Source: Desulfobaccales bacterium
GTDB lineage: Bacteria; Desulfobacterota; Desulfobaccia; Desulfobaccales; 0-14-0-80-60-11
Length of the DNA stretch: 64,000 nucleotides
Reading direction: 5' to 3'
Assembly: GCA_037481655.1 (NCBI GenBank)
Contig: JBBFLF010000008.1
Location: 60,514-124,513 of the forward strand
The position numbers and the translations under genes were made by a program. Positions 1-7,539 of the stretch are shown here, in pieces. Position 1 is the first letter of the stretch. The number at the start of each line of letters is the position of its first letter. Below the pieces are notes generated by a model. It worked only from the letters and a program-made list of their open reading frames with translations. It had not been told where the DNA came from and searched no databases.

Positions 1-241
1 CCGCCAGGGTGTAGAAGGTGATGTTGGGATTCTCCCGGATCCGGCGGAAATTGATCTCCAGGCCGCAGGTGGGCGGACAGAGTTTGGGAAAGTATCGGTG
101 GAGCTGTGCGACCCGGCCGCCCAGATAGGGTTCCTTTTCCACCAGGATCACCTGGGTGCCGGCTTCCGCAGCTTCCAGGGCCGCGGTCAGGCCGCTCATG
201 CCTCCCCCGATGACCAGAATCTTTTGATCAGCGGCGTTCAC
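1..241 (-). CDS. qmoA: QmoA, quinone-interacting oxidoreductase subunit A (N-terminal part, cut by the window edge)
   Basis: Eighty codons can be read from a GTG at 241, with an AGGAGG ribosome-binding site 6 nt upstream, running off the left edge. The start of the protein has a Rossmann FAD-binding motif (GGGMSGLTAALEAAE) followed by a C-P-P-T-C-G pair and an EINFRRI segment typical of QmoA/HdrA-like flavoproteins. QmoA belongs to the QmoABC membrane complex that passes quinol electrons toward APS reductase. Its place just downstream of aprBA matches the usual sat-aprBA-qmoABC order of sulfate reducers. This is not in the supplied ORF list because it is truncated. Confidence 0.88.
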   Translation of the reverse strand, partial: MNAADQKILVIGGGMSGLTAALEAAEAGTQVILVEKEPYLGGRVAQLHRYFPKLCPPTCGLEINFRRIRENPNITFYTLA

Positions 242-456
242 ACCAATCCTCCTTCAGACATTCCGGACACCTCATAGGCGTGAGGGGGATTCCGGGGTCC
301 GTGGCTCAGACCGGAGTTGTGGGTTCGGTTGGGGGATAGTTGCGGCGGAATTCATCGATCTCCCAAGGGGGGCCGGACGGCGGAACCTTAGGTGGCGGAG
401 TCATGGCAGGAAAGACATCTTCTCCCCGCGCCGCCAGCGCCCGGGCACCTCCCTCC

Positions 457-498
457 TGAGAAAAATGGCCGTGGCGGTGCAGACAAGACCACGGCCAT
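457..498 (-). terminator. Intrinsic terminator downstream of aprA
   Basis: On the minus strand a perfect 10-bp stem (ATGGCCGTGG pairing with CCACGGCCAT, 14-nt loop) is followed at once by a T run. It lies about 50 nt past the aprA stop and ahead of qmoA. It should end or reduce transcription of the sat-aprBA unit, so qmoA may have its own promoter or depend on read-through. Confidence 0.7.
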
Positions 499-509
499 GG
501 CATTACGGG

Positions 510-534
510 CCCGGGGCCCATAGCGGGCCCCGGG
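510..534. repeat. Perfect GC hairpin between aprA and the terminator
   Basis: A 10-bp perfect inverted repeat, CCCGGGGCCC with GGGCCCCGGG, encloses a 5-nt loop (atagc). It sits between the aprA stop and the intrinsic terminator at 457-498. There is no T run, so it is more likely an mRNA 3'-end stabiliser or a helper to the terminator than a terminator alone. The rest of the 242-549 gap shows no convincing gene. Confidence 0.6.
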
Positions 535-549
535 GTCTGGCTCGGAAGT

Positions 550-2514
550 TTACTTCACCAGCTGCACGTAGGGCTTGGTCTCAAACTTCCACTCGTTGGT
601 CTTGGGATCATACTGGGAGATGGTGAACACCCGCCACTTGTCGTCATCGATCTTCGGGAAGTCAGACCGGTAGTAATAACCCGGGTAACGGGTCTCTTCC
701 CGGAAGAGGATGTGACGCAGGTGGGCCTCACCGGCGATGATGCGGTGATACTGCTCCCAGGCCCGCATCAGCTCATGCAGATCCGCCGCGGCCATGCGCT
801 GGGCGTCTTCCTTCAGGAAGGTGAGCCGCTTCAGGCCTTCCTCCAGCATGGGCTTGTTGGTCATGTACATGGTGGCGATGCCGCCCACGTACTCGTCCAT
901 GATCTTCTGGAGGCGGGTCTGGATCTGCTTGGGCCGCAGATAGTTGGGGTTGATGTCCGGATGGGTGGTGTAGTCCTTGTACTTCTCGTAGATCTCGAAG
1001 GGCAGATAGATCTCGGCGATGACGTCGTCGATGTTCTGCGCCGGCTCGAGCTTGTCATCCTTGTGATCCAGGATGAAGGCGATGGCGGCCTTGGCAGCCA
1101 TGCGGCCCTCAGCATGGGAGCCGGAGGAGAACTTGTGCCCGGAAGCGCCCACGCCGTCACCGGCGGTGAACAGGCCTTCCACGGTGGTCATGCGGTCATA
1201 GCCCCAGAACCAGTCATCGGGGGCGCCGAGATAGTTCTTGGAGGGACCGCTCACCCACAGACCGGCGCAGCCGGCATGGGAACCCAGCAGGTACGGCTCG
1301 GAGGGGATGATTTCGGAGGGCACCTTGTCGGGTTCCATGTTCATGGAGGCCCACAGGGAGGCGGCGGAGATGGACATGTCAAGGAAGTCTTCCCAGGCTT
1401 CCGCTTCCAGGTGCTTCAGCTCTTTCTTGGAGAGCACCTTGGCCAGCTCCTGCATCGCCTTGTCGGTGTGCATCAGGATGGGCCCGCGGCCTTCCCGCAT
1501 CTCGATCATGGCGGCATGGTTCCGCAGGCAGGTGCCGGGGGAGTCGGCGTAGCCGGGGTATTCCTGCTTCACCCGCTCCCAGTTCTTGGTCATGTAGTCT
1601 TCGTTGTAGGCGTTGGTGGCCTGGGCCTTGAAGAACAGGAACCAGGCGCCCACCGGGCCGTAGCCGTCCTTGAACCGGGCCGGGACGAACCGGTTTTCCA
1701 TCAGCACCATCTTGGCGCCGATCTCCGCGGGCATGGCGTAGGTGGAGCCGGCGTTCCACACCGGGTACCAGGCGCGGCCCTGACCTTCACCCACGGACCG
1801 AGGCCGGAAGACGTTCACCACGCCGCCGCAGGCCACCAGCATGGCCTTGCACTTGAACACGAAGGTCTTGTGCTCCCGGACGCTGAAGCCCACCGCACCG
1901 CACACCCGGTTGGAGTTGTTCTTGTCGGTCAGGAGCTTGACGATGAAGACGCGCTCGTAGATGTTCTCCATCCCCAGCGCGTTCTTGGCGGCCTCGGCCA
2001 CGATGACCTTGTAGGACTCACCGTTGATCATGCACTGCCAGCGGCCGGAACGGCAGCATTTGCCGCCGTCTTTCAGGAGGGGCAGGCCCTCGTCCCGGGC
2101 CACCTGGCCGTCCACGGTGTGGCCTTCGGCGTCCTTCTGCCAGATGGGGAGACCCCATTCCTGGAAGTCATAGACGCTCTGGTCCACGTGGCAGCCCAGG
2201 GAGTGCACCAGGTCTTCCCGGATGATGCCCATGAGGTCGGTGCGGACATACTTGACGTAGTCGTTCACCGGGTTTTCCGGGCCGATGTAGGTGTTGATGG
2301 CCGACAGACCCATGGCCACCGCGCCGGAACGATCCAGGGCCGCCTTGTCCACCAAGGTGACCTTGAGGCCCAGCTGCTTGGCATAGGCCATGGCTTCCAC
2401 CGCCGCGCCGCAGGCCGCCATGCCGCCGCCCACGATGAGGAAATCGGTCTCAATGGTTTCCACCGGCGGTTTCTGACAATAGGACCATTTGCAGAATTCT
2501 CTTTCCAGAGCCAT
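550..2514 (-). CDS. aprA: Adenylylsulfate (APS) reductase, alpha subunit
   Basis: The 654-residue flavoprotein is the expected length for dissimilatory AprA. It reduces APS to sulfite and AMP in the cytoplasm as a heterodimer with AprB. An FAD-binding GGGMAACG motif lies near residues 29-36, and conserved AprA stretches such as HAGCAGLWVSGPS and the C-terminal TRYPGYYYRSDFP are present. The start at 2514 has an AAGGAGG site 8-9 nt upstream. aprB ends 33 nt upstream of it, so the two are co-transcribed, and an intrinsic terminator follows. Identification is secure. Confidence 0.98.
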   Translation of the reverse strand: MALEREFCKWSYCQKPPVETIETDFLIVGGGMAACGAAVEAMAYAKQLGLKVTLVDKAALDRSGAVAMGLSAINTYIGPENPVNDYVKYVRTDLMGIIREDLVHSLGCHVDQSVYDFQEWGLPIWQKDAEGHTVDGQVARDEGLPLLKDGGKCCRSGRWQCMINGESYKVIVAEAAKNALGMENIYERVFIVKLLTDKNNSNRVCGAVGFSVREHKTFVFKCKAMLVACGGVVNVFRPRSVGEGQGRAWYPVWNAGSTYAMPAEIGAKMVLMENRFVPARFKDGYGPVGAWFLFFKAQATNAYNEDYMTKNWERVKQEYPGYADSPGTCLRNHAAMIEMREGRGPILMHTDKAMQELAKVLSKKELKHLEAEAWEDFLDMSISAASLWASMNMEPDKVPSEIIPSEPYLLGSHAGCAGLWVSGPSKNYLGAPDDWFWGYDRMTTVEGLFTAGDGVGASGHKFSSGSHAEGRMAAKAAIAFILDHKDDKLEPAQNIDDVIAEIYLPFEIYEKYKDYTTHPDINPNYLRPKQIQTRLQKIMDEYVGGIATMYMTNKPMLEEGLKRLTFLKEDAQRMAAADLHELMRAWEQYHRIIAGEAHLRHILFREETRYPGYYYRSDFPKIDDDKWRVFTISQYDPKTNEWKFETKPYVQLVK

Positions 2515-2547
2515 TATGTTGTCCCTCCTTGAATTTGGGCAGCGTGG

Positions 2548-2970
2548 TTACTCGGTCCGGGCCGAGCCGGTGAAGAAGCCGGGTTTCCTCAGATCCTCGA
2601 CCTTGGGCAGGGTCTTGCCCTTGAAGACGTCGATGGAGCCCTCCGGGGTGGTCCGGATGGGGAACTTGAACCGCTTCACGGTCTTGCCGTCCCGGAACTT
2701 GATGGTCCACATGATGGAGTCGGTGCCACGCAGCGGGAAGGTGCTGGAGCCCAGGGGCATAATGTCGGCATAGTGCCGCACCTCAATGGCCTGCTGGGGG
2801 CAGATCTTCACGCAGTTGAAGCACTCCCAGCACTGCTCCGGTTCCTGGTTGTAGGCCTTCTTCTTCTCCGGATCCAAGACCATGAGGTCATTGGGGCAGA
2901 TGTACTGGCATGCGGTCTTGTCCAGGGCTTTGCAGCCGTCACATTTTTCCACAATCACAAAACTCGGCAT
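2548..2970 (-). CDS. aprB: Adenylylsulfate (APS) reductase, beta subunit
   Basis: This 140-residue ferredoxin-type subunit carries two [4Fe-4S] ligand sets: C10, C13, C21, C25 and C47, C50, C53, C57. It passes electrons from the Qmo complex to the FAD of AprA. The C-terminal tail after residue 100 is the usual AprB extension that wraps around AprA. An AGGAGG site lies 8 nt before the ATG. It is followed by aprA and preceded by a small conserved gene and sat, giving the order sat-orf-aprB-aprA. Confidence 0.98.
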   Translation of the reverse strand: MPSFVIVEKCDGCKALDKTACQYICPNDLMVLDPEKKKAYNQEPEQCWECFNCVKICPQQAIEVRHYADIMPLGSSTFPLRGTDSIMWTIKFRDGKTVKRFKFPIRTTPEGSIDVFKGKTLPKVEDLRKPGFFTGSARTE

Positions 2971-3080
2971 GGGAAAAACCTCCTGTTTAGGGTTGAATGG
3001 TGGTTAGCTGTCCCCAGGAAAGGGGCCCACGCCGCCTTTCCCAATATCTCCCGCCGCCCTCAGGGGCGGCTGGCCATCCC

Positions 3081-3416
3081 TCAGGCAATCTCCTGGTTCC
3101 AGAAGGCGTCCCCCGCCTTCTCGAAGAGCTGGCAGAACTCCGTCATGACCTCCAGCTTCTTGCGCTTCACCACCATCTCGTAGATTTTGTCCTTGACGTA
3201 CTTGGGCAAAAGCTCAATGGATTTGGTGGTGGCGGCGTCGAATTTGGCCATGGGAAAGAGCTTCAGCACCTTGTCCCGCTCCTCCGCGGTGCAGGGCACG
3301 GCCAGCACCTTCATGCCGGCCAGCTCTTCCTTCAGGAGGTCCGCCAGGCCGGCGGCCTGCAGCTCTTTGAAGCGCTCTTCGTTGATCCATATATTGATGG
3401 GGTATGTCTCTGCCAT
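3081..3416 (-). CDS. Small conserved protein of the sat-aprBA operon, function unknown
   Basis: A 111-residue soluble protein with no signal peptide, no membrane segment and only two Cys residues, well apart. It begins MAETYPINIWINEERF and looks like a compact alpha/beta domain followed by helices. A strong GAGGAGG site precedes the ATG. It lies between sat (43 nt upstream) and aprB (110 nt downstream) on the same strand, so it is almost certainly expressed with the sulfate activation enzymes. I do not recognise a characterised family. A role in assembling or coupling Sat and Apr is an inference from position only. Confidence 0.82.
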   Translation of the reverse strand: MAETYPINIWINEERFKELQAAGLADLLKEELAGMKVLAVPCTAEERDKVLKLFPMAKFDAATTKSIELLPKYVKDKIYEMVVKRKKLEVMTEFCQLFEKAGDAFWNQEIA

Positions 3417-3458
3417 GTCCCTTCCTCCTCAGCGTGATGACCGCCAGCAGCCTGGGGT

Positions 3459-4736
3459 TTAGAGAGGCTCGATGCTGAAGGCCGGCTTGGCCTTGGCCAG
3501 GTATTCCGGGCCCACGAAGGGCGAGCCGAAGCCGTATTTCTTCGCCGCGTCCATGACGATGTCGAAGATCTCCGGCCGGAAGATGAGCCGGGTGGGCTTC
3601 ACTTCGTCGATGAGGATGGAGCGGATCTTGGTGCCGCTGAACTTCTGGTGCTCGTTCCAGTGGCCGCACAGGCCGATGCAGGTCACCTCGCCGCAGTGCG
3701 GGCAATAGACCCACTCCAGGACGAAGATGGGGGTGATGAAGAGCTTCTCCCGGGGGATGCTCATCAGCAGGCGGTGGGCCTCATAGGATTCATAGTAGGT
3801 GCCCACGCCGGCGTGGTCCCGGCCGAACATGTGGTGGGTGAGCCCCAGGTTGGCCCGGATGATGGAATGGTGCACCGCCTCCTTGGGACCGGCATAGCGC
3901 ATATCCCAGAAGGTCATGGTGGTCATGTGGATGTCTTCCCGGAAGTAACCGTATTTCTTCAGGCCGTCCTGGGCCAAGACGATGGCCTCGTCGATGTAGT
4001 CGCCGGCCCGCTTCTCGCCCACGATGCAGTTCACCAGCACACCGCTGATGGCCTTGCCGATGACCTCCATGGACTCCACCGGCAGCTCGCCGTGGGCGGC
4101 GATGTAGGCGTGCTTCATCAGCCACTCATGGCCGGAGTGGGGCACGTTCCGGGTCTGGTGGGCCACAATGCGCTGCCAGCCCAGCTCCTGGAACTTCATG
4201 CGATGCTGCCGCGGGGTGAGGAAGTAAGGAGTGAAGGGTTCCCGGATCTTGGGCTCGTTCACCAGGGTGATCTTGCCGCCCAGGAACTTGTCTTTGTAGT
4301 TGTAGGTGCGCTTCACCCCGGGGTGTTTGTCCTCTTTGGTGCCATAGACATCAAAGGCCATCTCATCCTTGGGATAGGTGAAGATCTCTTCGACCTCAAA
4401 GATGGCCAGGGGGTTGTCGTCATAGGTGAGGAGAATGCTCTCGCCCTCTTTGACCCCGTACTCGGCGATCTCTTTGTCCGAGATGTCATAGACGATGGGA
4501 ATGCTCCACAGGGTGCCGTCCGCCAGCTCCATCTTCTTGCAGACCGCATCCACATCGGCCCGCTTCATGAAGCCTTCCAGGGGCGAAAAGAAGCCGTATG
4601 CGATGCCGATGCATTCCGTCGCCATCTGCCGGGTGGCGGGCATGGTCTTCAGGCCGGCGATCTTTTTCTTCGCTTCGTTTTTGTCGGCAATGACCCGTTC
4701 TACCAGTGGTTTCCCACCATGGCCGATCATTTCCAT
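3459..4736 (-). CDS. sat: Sulfate adenylyltransferase (ATP sulfurylase)
   Basis: At 425 residues this is the homo-oligomeric dissimilatory type, making APS and pyrophosphate from ATP and sulfate. The nucleotide-binding QTRNVPHSGHE motif is at residues 194-204 and FGRDHAGVG at 304-312. A C-P-H-C pair (345-348) with C353 and C357 matches the metal-binding site reported for sulfate-reducer ATP sulfurylases. An AAAGGGG site precedes the ATG. It is the first gene of the sat-orf-aprBA unit, with a promoter and Rex-like palindromes about 130-215 bp upstream. Confidence 0.98.
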   Translation of the reverse strand: MEMIGHGGKPLVERVIADKNEAKKKIAGLKTMPATRQMATECIGIAYGFFSPLEGFMKRADVDAVCKKMELADGTLWSIPIVYDISDKEIAEYGVKEGESILLTYDDNPLAIFEVEEIFTYPKDEMAFDVYGTKEDKHPGVKRTYNYKDKFLGGKITLVNEPKIREPFTPYFLTPRQHRMKFQELGWQRIVAHQTRNVPHSGHEWLMKHAYIAAHGELPVESMEVIGKAISGVLVNCIVGEKRAGDYIDEAIVLAQDGLKKYGYFREDIHMTTMTFWDMRYAGPKEAVHHSIIRANLGLTHHMFGRDHAGVGTYYESYEAHRLLMSIPREKLFITPIFVLEWVYCPHCGEVTCIGLCGHWNEHQKFSGTKIRSILIDEVKPTRLIFRPEIFDIVMDAAKKYGFGSPFVGPEYLAKAKPAFSIEPL

Positions 4737-4866
4737 GTTGATCCCCTTTCTTAAAGTTCTGGCCGAATCTCCTCAAAACGCTGCCGCGAGCCCTAAACTC
4801 AGGGACGGCCTCCCCGGGTGTGGGCCACCGGCTTCCCCCGGTGATTCTCCTGGCCCTTTTGCGCCC

Positions 4867-4884
4867 ACGTGAATTTCTTCACAT
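4867..4884. promoter_or_regulatory. Rex-like operator downstream of the sat promoter
   Basis: On the minus strand the 18-mer ATGTGAAGAAATTCACGT matches 11 of the 14 fixed positions of the Rex operator (TTGTGAA-N4-TTCACAA). It would sit about 20-35 nt after the predicted start site, where a bound repressor could block transcription. Rex is an NADH-responsive repressor, and sat is a documented Rex target in Desulfovibrio vulgaris. Rex control here is inferred, not shown. Confidence 0.5.
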
Positions 4885-4909
4885 TTTCCCTAGGATGCCA
4901 AGAACGGAA

Positions 4910-4936
4910 ATTAGACTAGATGGCGGGGAATGTCAA
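4910..4936 (-). promoter_or_regulatory. Putative sigma-70 promoter of the sat operon
   Basis: On the minus strand a perfect TTGACA (4931-4936) is followed after 15 nt by TCTAAT (4910-4915). A 17-nt spacing to TAATTT is the alternative. Transcription would start near 4903, leaving an untranslated leader of about 165 nt before sat. Rex-like palindromes overlap the -35 side and lie just inside the transcribed region. Confidence 0.55.
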
Positions 4937-4952
4937 TAGAAAAATTTCACAA
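4935..4952. promoter_or_regulatory. Second, weaker Rex-like half-palindrome at the sat -35 region
   Basis: On the minus strand TTGTGAAATTTTTCTATT has a perfect left Rex half-site (TTGTGAA) and a degraded right half (TTC only), 10 of 14 fixed positions. It overlaps the upstream edge of the predicted -35. On its own this would be weak; together with the better palindrome at 4867-4884 it suggests paired operators around the sat promoter. Confidence 0.35.
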
Positions 4953-4988
4953 AATTTTGCCCGCCAAAGCCCAGGGGTATCTGTGTCC

Positions 4989-5828
4989 TCAGGGCACCGG
5001 CACCAGGTAGCTCACCGTGGGTTCCCGGCGGCCCCGGAGCACCACCGCCGGGCCGGGCACGGTCTCGAACTGCCCGGCCACCTCCCGCTGGGTGGCCTCG
5101 CTGATGACAATGCCGGCCTCCAAATCCCGGGCCACCTCCAGGAGACGGGCGGCCACGTTCACCATGTCCCCGATGATGGTGAAGTCCATCCGCCGGGCAT
5201 GGCCGATGTTCCCCACGATGGCCTCCCCGGTGTTGATGCCGATGCGCATGCCGGCAATGGGGGTCCGGCCCGCGGCCTGCATTTCTTTGAGGCGCCGGTG
5301 CATGGCCAGGGCGCAGGCCACCGCCTGGCTGGCGGCCCGGGGCACCTCCAGGGGCGCCCCGAAAAAGGCAAAAAGGCCGTCCCCCAGAAACTTGTCCAGA
5401 GTGCCCTCATGGGCAAAGATGAGGTCCACCATCTCCGTGAAGTAATCGTTCAGCACCTCCACCACCCGGGCCGGGTCCATGGTCTCCGAGAGGGTGGTGA
5501 AGCCCTTGATGTCAGCAAAGAGCACCGTGAGATGCCGTCGTTCGCCGCCCAGGCGCAGGGCCTCGGGGTTTTTCAGGATCTCCTCCACCACCCGGTCGCT
5601 GACGTAGCGGCAGATGGTCTCCCTCAGGAGCTGCTTCTGCTCATAGAGCCGCAGGCGGCTCCGCAGGCTGGCCTCGTGGCCCGCCTCCTCCTGGGCGATC
5701 TCGATGAGGAGCCGTTTGAGCTCCGGATCCTCGGCCTCCTCCGCCAGGGTGAGGTAGCTCCGCCGGGCCTCCAGCTCATGGGCGATGGCCAGCTCAATGG
5801 CTTGGACGATGTCCAGTTTCTCGGTCAT
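4989..5828 (-). CDS. Class III adenylate cyclase with an N-terminal ferritin-like half-domain
   Basis: Residues 95-279 form a class III nucleotide cyclase domain. Both metal aspartates are present (D106 in FADIKGF and D150 in FLGDG), as are the adenine-selecting pair K146 and D215 and the transition-state pair N224 and R228, so it should be active and ATP-specific. Residues 1-65 are two helices resembling a rubrerythrin/ferritin-like hairpin, with E18/E20 on the first and an E-E-A-G-H-E motif (47-52) on the second. No membrane segment is seen, so it is cytosolic. A diiron or redox input to cAMP synthesis is inferred. No clear ribosome-binding site is visible. It sits alone between sat and a papain-like gene. 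Confidence 0.85.
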   Translation of the reverse strand: MTEKLDIVQAIELAIAHELEARRSYLTLAEEAEDPELKRLLIEIAQEEAGHEASLRSRLRLYEQKQLLRETICRYVSDRVVEEILKNPEALRLGGERRHLTVLFADIKGFTTLSETMDPARVVEVLNDYFTEMVDLIFAHEGTLDKFLGDGLFAFFGAPLEVPRAASQAVACALAMHRRLKEMQAAGRTPIAGMRIGINTGEAIVGNIGHARRMDFTIIGDMVNVAARLLEVARDLEAGIVISEATQREVAGQFETVPGPAVVLRGRREPTVSYLVPVP

Positions 5829-5894
5829 GAGTGCGTCTCTTGACTGCCGGAGATGCGGGCATCCCCGGCCCCGCCGGCAGGATGCCCGCCAAGA

Positions 5895-6815
5895 TTATAG
5901 CCCGAACTGGCCGCTGTCCACCCAGCCCATGGTGAGCAGGGACCAGAAATCCAGGGCCAGCTTGTTCAGCACGTAGTCGTACGGGAGCCAGCCGTAGCCC
6001 TTGTCCCCCCAGGAGGTGCCCCAGGAGTTGCGAATGAGCAGGGCGCCGGTGGTGGTCTTGTTGCATTTGGTGTTTTTGATCTTCTTGGCGTCGTCATAGC
6101 CCACCGCCACGATGGCGTGGCCCCACTCCGCCTTTTCCCCCGGGCAGGGGAAGGGAATACCGCCTTTCACATCCGTGCTCTCAAAGGAGGGAAAGCCCCA
6201 GAAACCGAACATGGAGGGGATGCCCGCGGCCAGGTATTTCTTGACGCTGGCCAGCACCTCGCTTCCCGGGAGGTTGGCCCCCTGGGGGTCATGGCAGAAA
6301 TAGGTCAGGGTCTCGTAGTTGTCGGCGATGGCATAGACAAAACTGGGGGGTTCCTTGTCGAAGTCCGGGTCCTTGTCGGTGTAGGGCCAGTAACGCTCTT
6401 CGGGGACGCCGCACAGCACCAGGGCCGCCATGGTGTTCCTGAGCCAGGCGCCGGTATCCCCCGTCACCTGCATGAGGTTGCGGGTGGCCTTGTACACAAA
6501 GAGGCGGGAGCCCTCCAGGTGCTTGCCGAAGGCCCGGCGCTGGAAATACTCCACGATGCCCACCGCCGCATGGGCGGTACAGGACCCCAGGCTTTGCTGG
6601 TTTTCGATGGGGGAGCACCAGGCCCTCAGGTCCACCGCCGGCGGCAGGGCCTTCAGCTCCTTGGTGCCTTTGGGGACTTTGAGTTTTTTGGCCAGGTCGG
6701 CCACGGCGGGATTGGCTTCGGTGTAATCCCGCAAATCGGGGATGGGCGGCAGCCAGCCGGTGCCCAGGCGTTCGCCGGTTTCGGAAATGACCACAGGCCT
6801 GTACATCTGATACAT
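5895..6815 (-). CDS. Papain-family (C1A) cysteine peptidase, apparently without signal peptide
   Basis: The start was moved to the ATG at 6815, which has an AAAAGGAGG site; this gives 306 residues rather than the longer ORF from 6851. The papain triad is intact: the oxyanion Gln and nucleophile Cys in ENQQSLGSC, His in WGHAIVAVGYDD, and Asn in IRNSWGTSWGDKGYGW. The N-terminal 75 residues resemble a short propeptide rather than a secretion signal, so the location is uncertain and may be cytosolic. It is distinct from the secreted papain-BACON protein at 22.5 kb. The substrate is unknown. Confidence 0.88.
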   Translation of the reverse strand: MYQMYRPVVISETGERLGTGWLPPIPDLRDYTEANPAVADLAKKLKVPKGTKELKALPPAVDLRAWCSPIENQQSLGSCTAHAAVGIVEYFQRRAFGKHLEGSRLFVYKATRNLMQVTGDTGAWLRNTMAALVLCGVPEERYWPYTDKDPDFDKEPPSFVYAIADNYETLTYFCHDPQGANLPGSEVLASVKKYLAAGIPSMFGFWGFPSFESTDVKGGIPFPCPGEKAEWGHAIVAVGYDDAKKIKNTKCNKTTTGALLIRNSWGTSWGDKGYGWLPYDYVLNKLALDFWSLLTMGWVDSGQFGL

Positions 6816-6924
6816 GGGCGACCTCCTTTTCAGTCCCAAGGTGCACGGCAACTTTGCCTCCGGCTTTCTCCGGACCTCCTCTCACCGGGCTCCGACAAGA
6901 CCACCTCCTTTGTGTGATGCTGTC

Positions 6925-6930
6925 ATTATA
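6925..6930 (-). promoter_or_regulatory. -10 element upstream of the papain-like gene
   Basis: A consensus TATAAT on the minus strand lies about 110 nt before the chosen start at 6815. The -35 region is poor, so an activator may be needed. A second AAAGGAGG just downstream, near 6905, could serve a short TTG-started leader peptide of about 22 codons, but I cannot support that as a gene. The rest of 6816-7152 shows only GC-rich spacer. Confidence 0.4.
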
Positions 6931-7152
6931 GGGAAAATCTCAGAGGTTCGGGGGCGAAAAATCTTTTGGGAGTGAGAAAGCCCGGCGCGAAAATTTAAAG
7001 GTGCGTGGATAAAAGGGGAGGGGCCAGGAAGTCCGGCTACCCCACCCTCCCCTCAGACTTGCCCCCGCTCCGGGGGTGGGGCGGCCAGGGTCTCGTCATC
7101 GATTCCAGCTCCTTTCCTGGCTGATGGCTGATTGCTGATTATGGAGGGTCTC

Positions 7153-7539
7153 ATGAACGCCCCGGAAGTGGAAATCATCGTCTATGACGCCCCCACCCCG
7201 ACCTCCGGGGGCTGCGGCTGCGGCTGCGACCATCATCACGGCGAGGGGCAGCACCACGGGCACAGCCACGGTCTCAACCTGGAATACGAGACCCGGGCCC
7301 TGGCCCTCACCTTGGAGAAGGACTTCCCCGGCCGGGTGCGGGTGCAATACATCAACGTCCTCAAAGACCCCCAGGCCCTCCAGCTGCCCCAGGCCAAGCT
7401 GCTCCTCTCCCTGACGTACCCCTCTCCTTTGGTCTATATCAACGGCCGGGGACGGTTTGCCGGCGCGCTGCCGGTGGAGCGGCTGCGCCAGGAGGTGGCG
7501 GAGCTCCTCGGGGCCCAGCCCCCGGGACCGCCCGGGTGA
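7153..7539 (+). CDS. Small thioredoxin-fold (YuzD-like) protein with a His/Cys-rich metal-binding insert
   Basis: From the ATG at 7153 (GGAGG upstream) the protein is 128 residues. The strands EIIVYDAP and VRVQYINVLKD and the Pro-preceded PLVYINGRGRF segment resemble the YuzD/thioredoxin-like fold. Where the active-site cysteines usually lie, residues 21-39 hold three Cys (21, 23, 25) and seven His (27-29, 34, 35, 37, 39). This looks like a soft or transition-metal binding loop. It is soluble, and the next gene on the same strand starts about 170 nt downstream. Family placement is by eye and moderate; a metallochaperone or sensor role is inferred. Confidence 0.7.
   Translation: MNAPEVEIIVYDAPTPTSGGCGCGCDHHHGEGQHHGHSHGLNLEYETRALALTLEKDFPGRVRVQYINVLKDPQALQLPQAKLLLSLTYPSPLVYINGRGRFAGALPVERLRQEVAELLGAQPPGPPG

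Noticed and set aside
306..521. 71-codon ORF between aprA and qmoA (and an inner 32-codon version from 404)
   Set aside because: It runs through both hairpins of the aprA terminator, has no ribosome-binding site at either start, and its composition is proline-rich spacer-like.
712..2532. 606-codon ORF opposite aprA, and similar long ORFs opposite bamA, lolC, PBP1A and secDF
   Set aside because: These are mirror ORFs of GC-rich genes: Gly/His/Val-rich, no family features, and fully inside secure genes on the other strand.
6838..6898. Short TTG-started leader peptide after an AAAGGAGG upstream of the papain-like gene
   Set aside because: Only about 22 codons, Arg-rich, no regulatory pattern; cannot be separated from chance.
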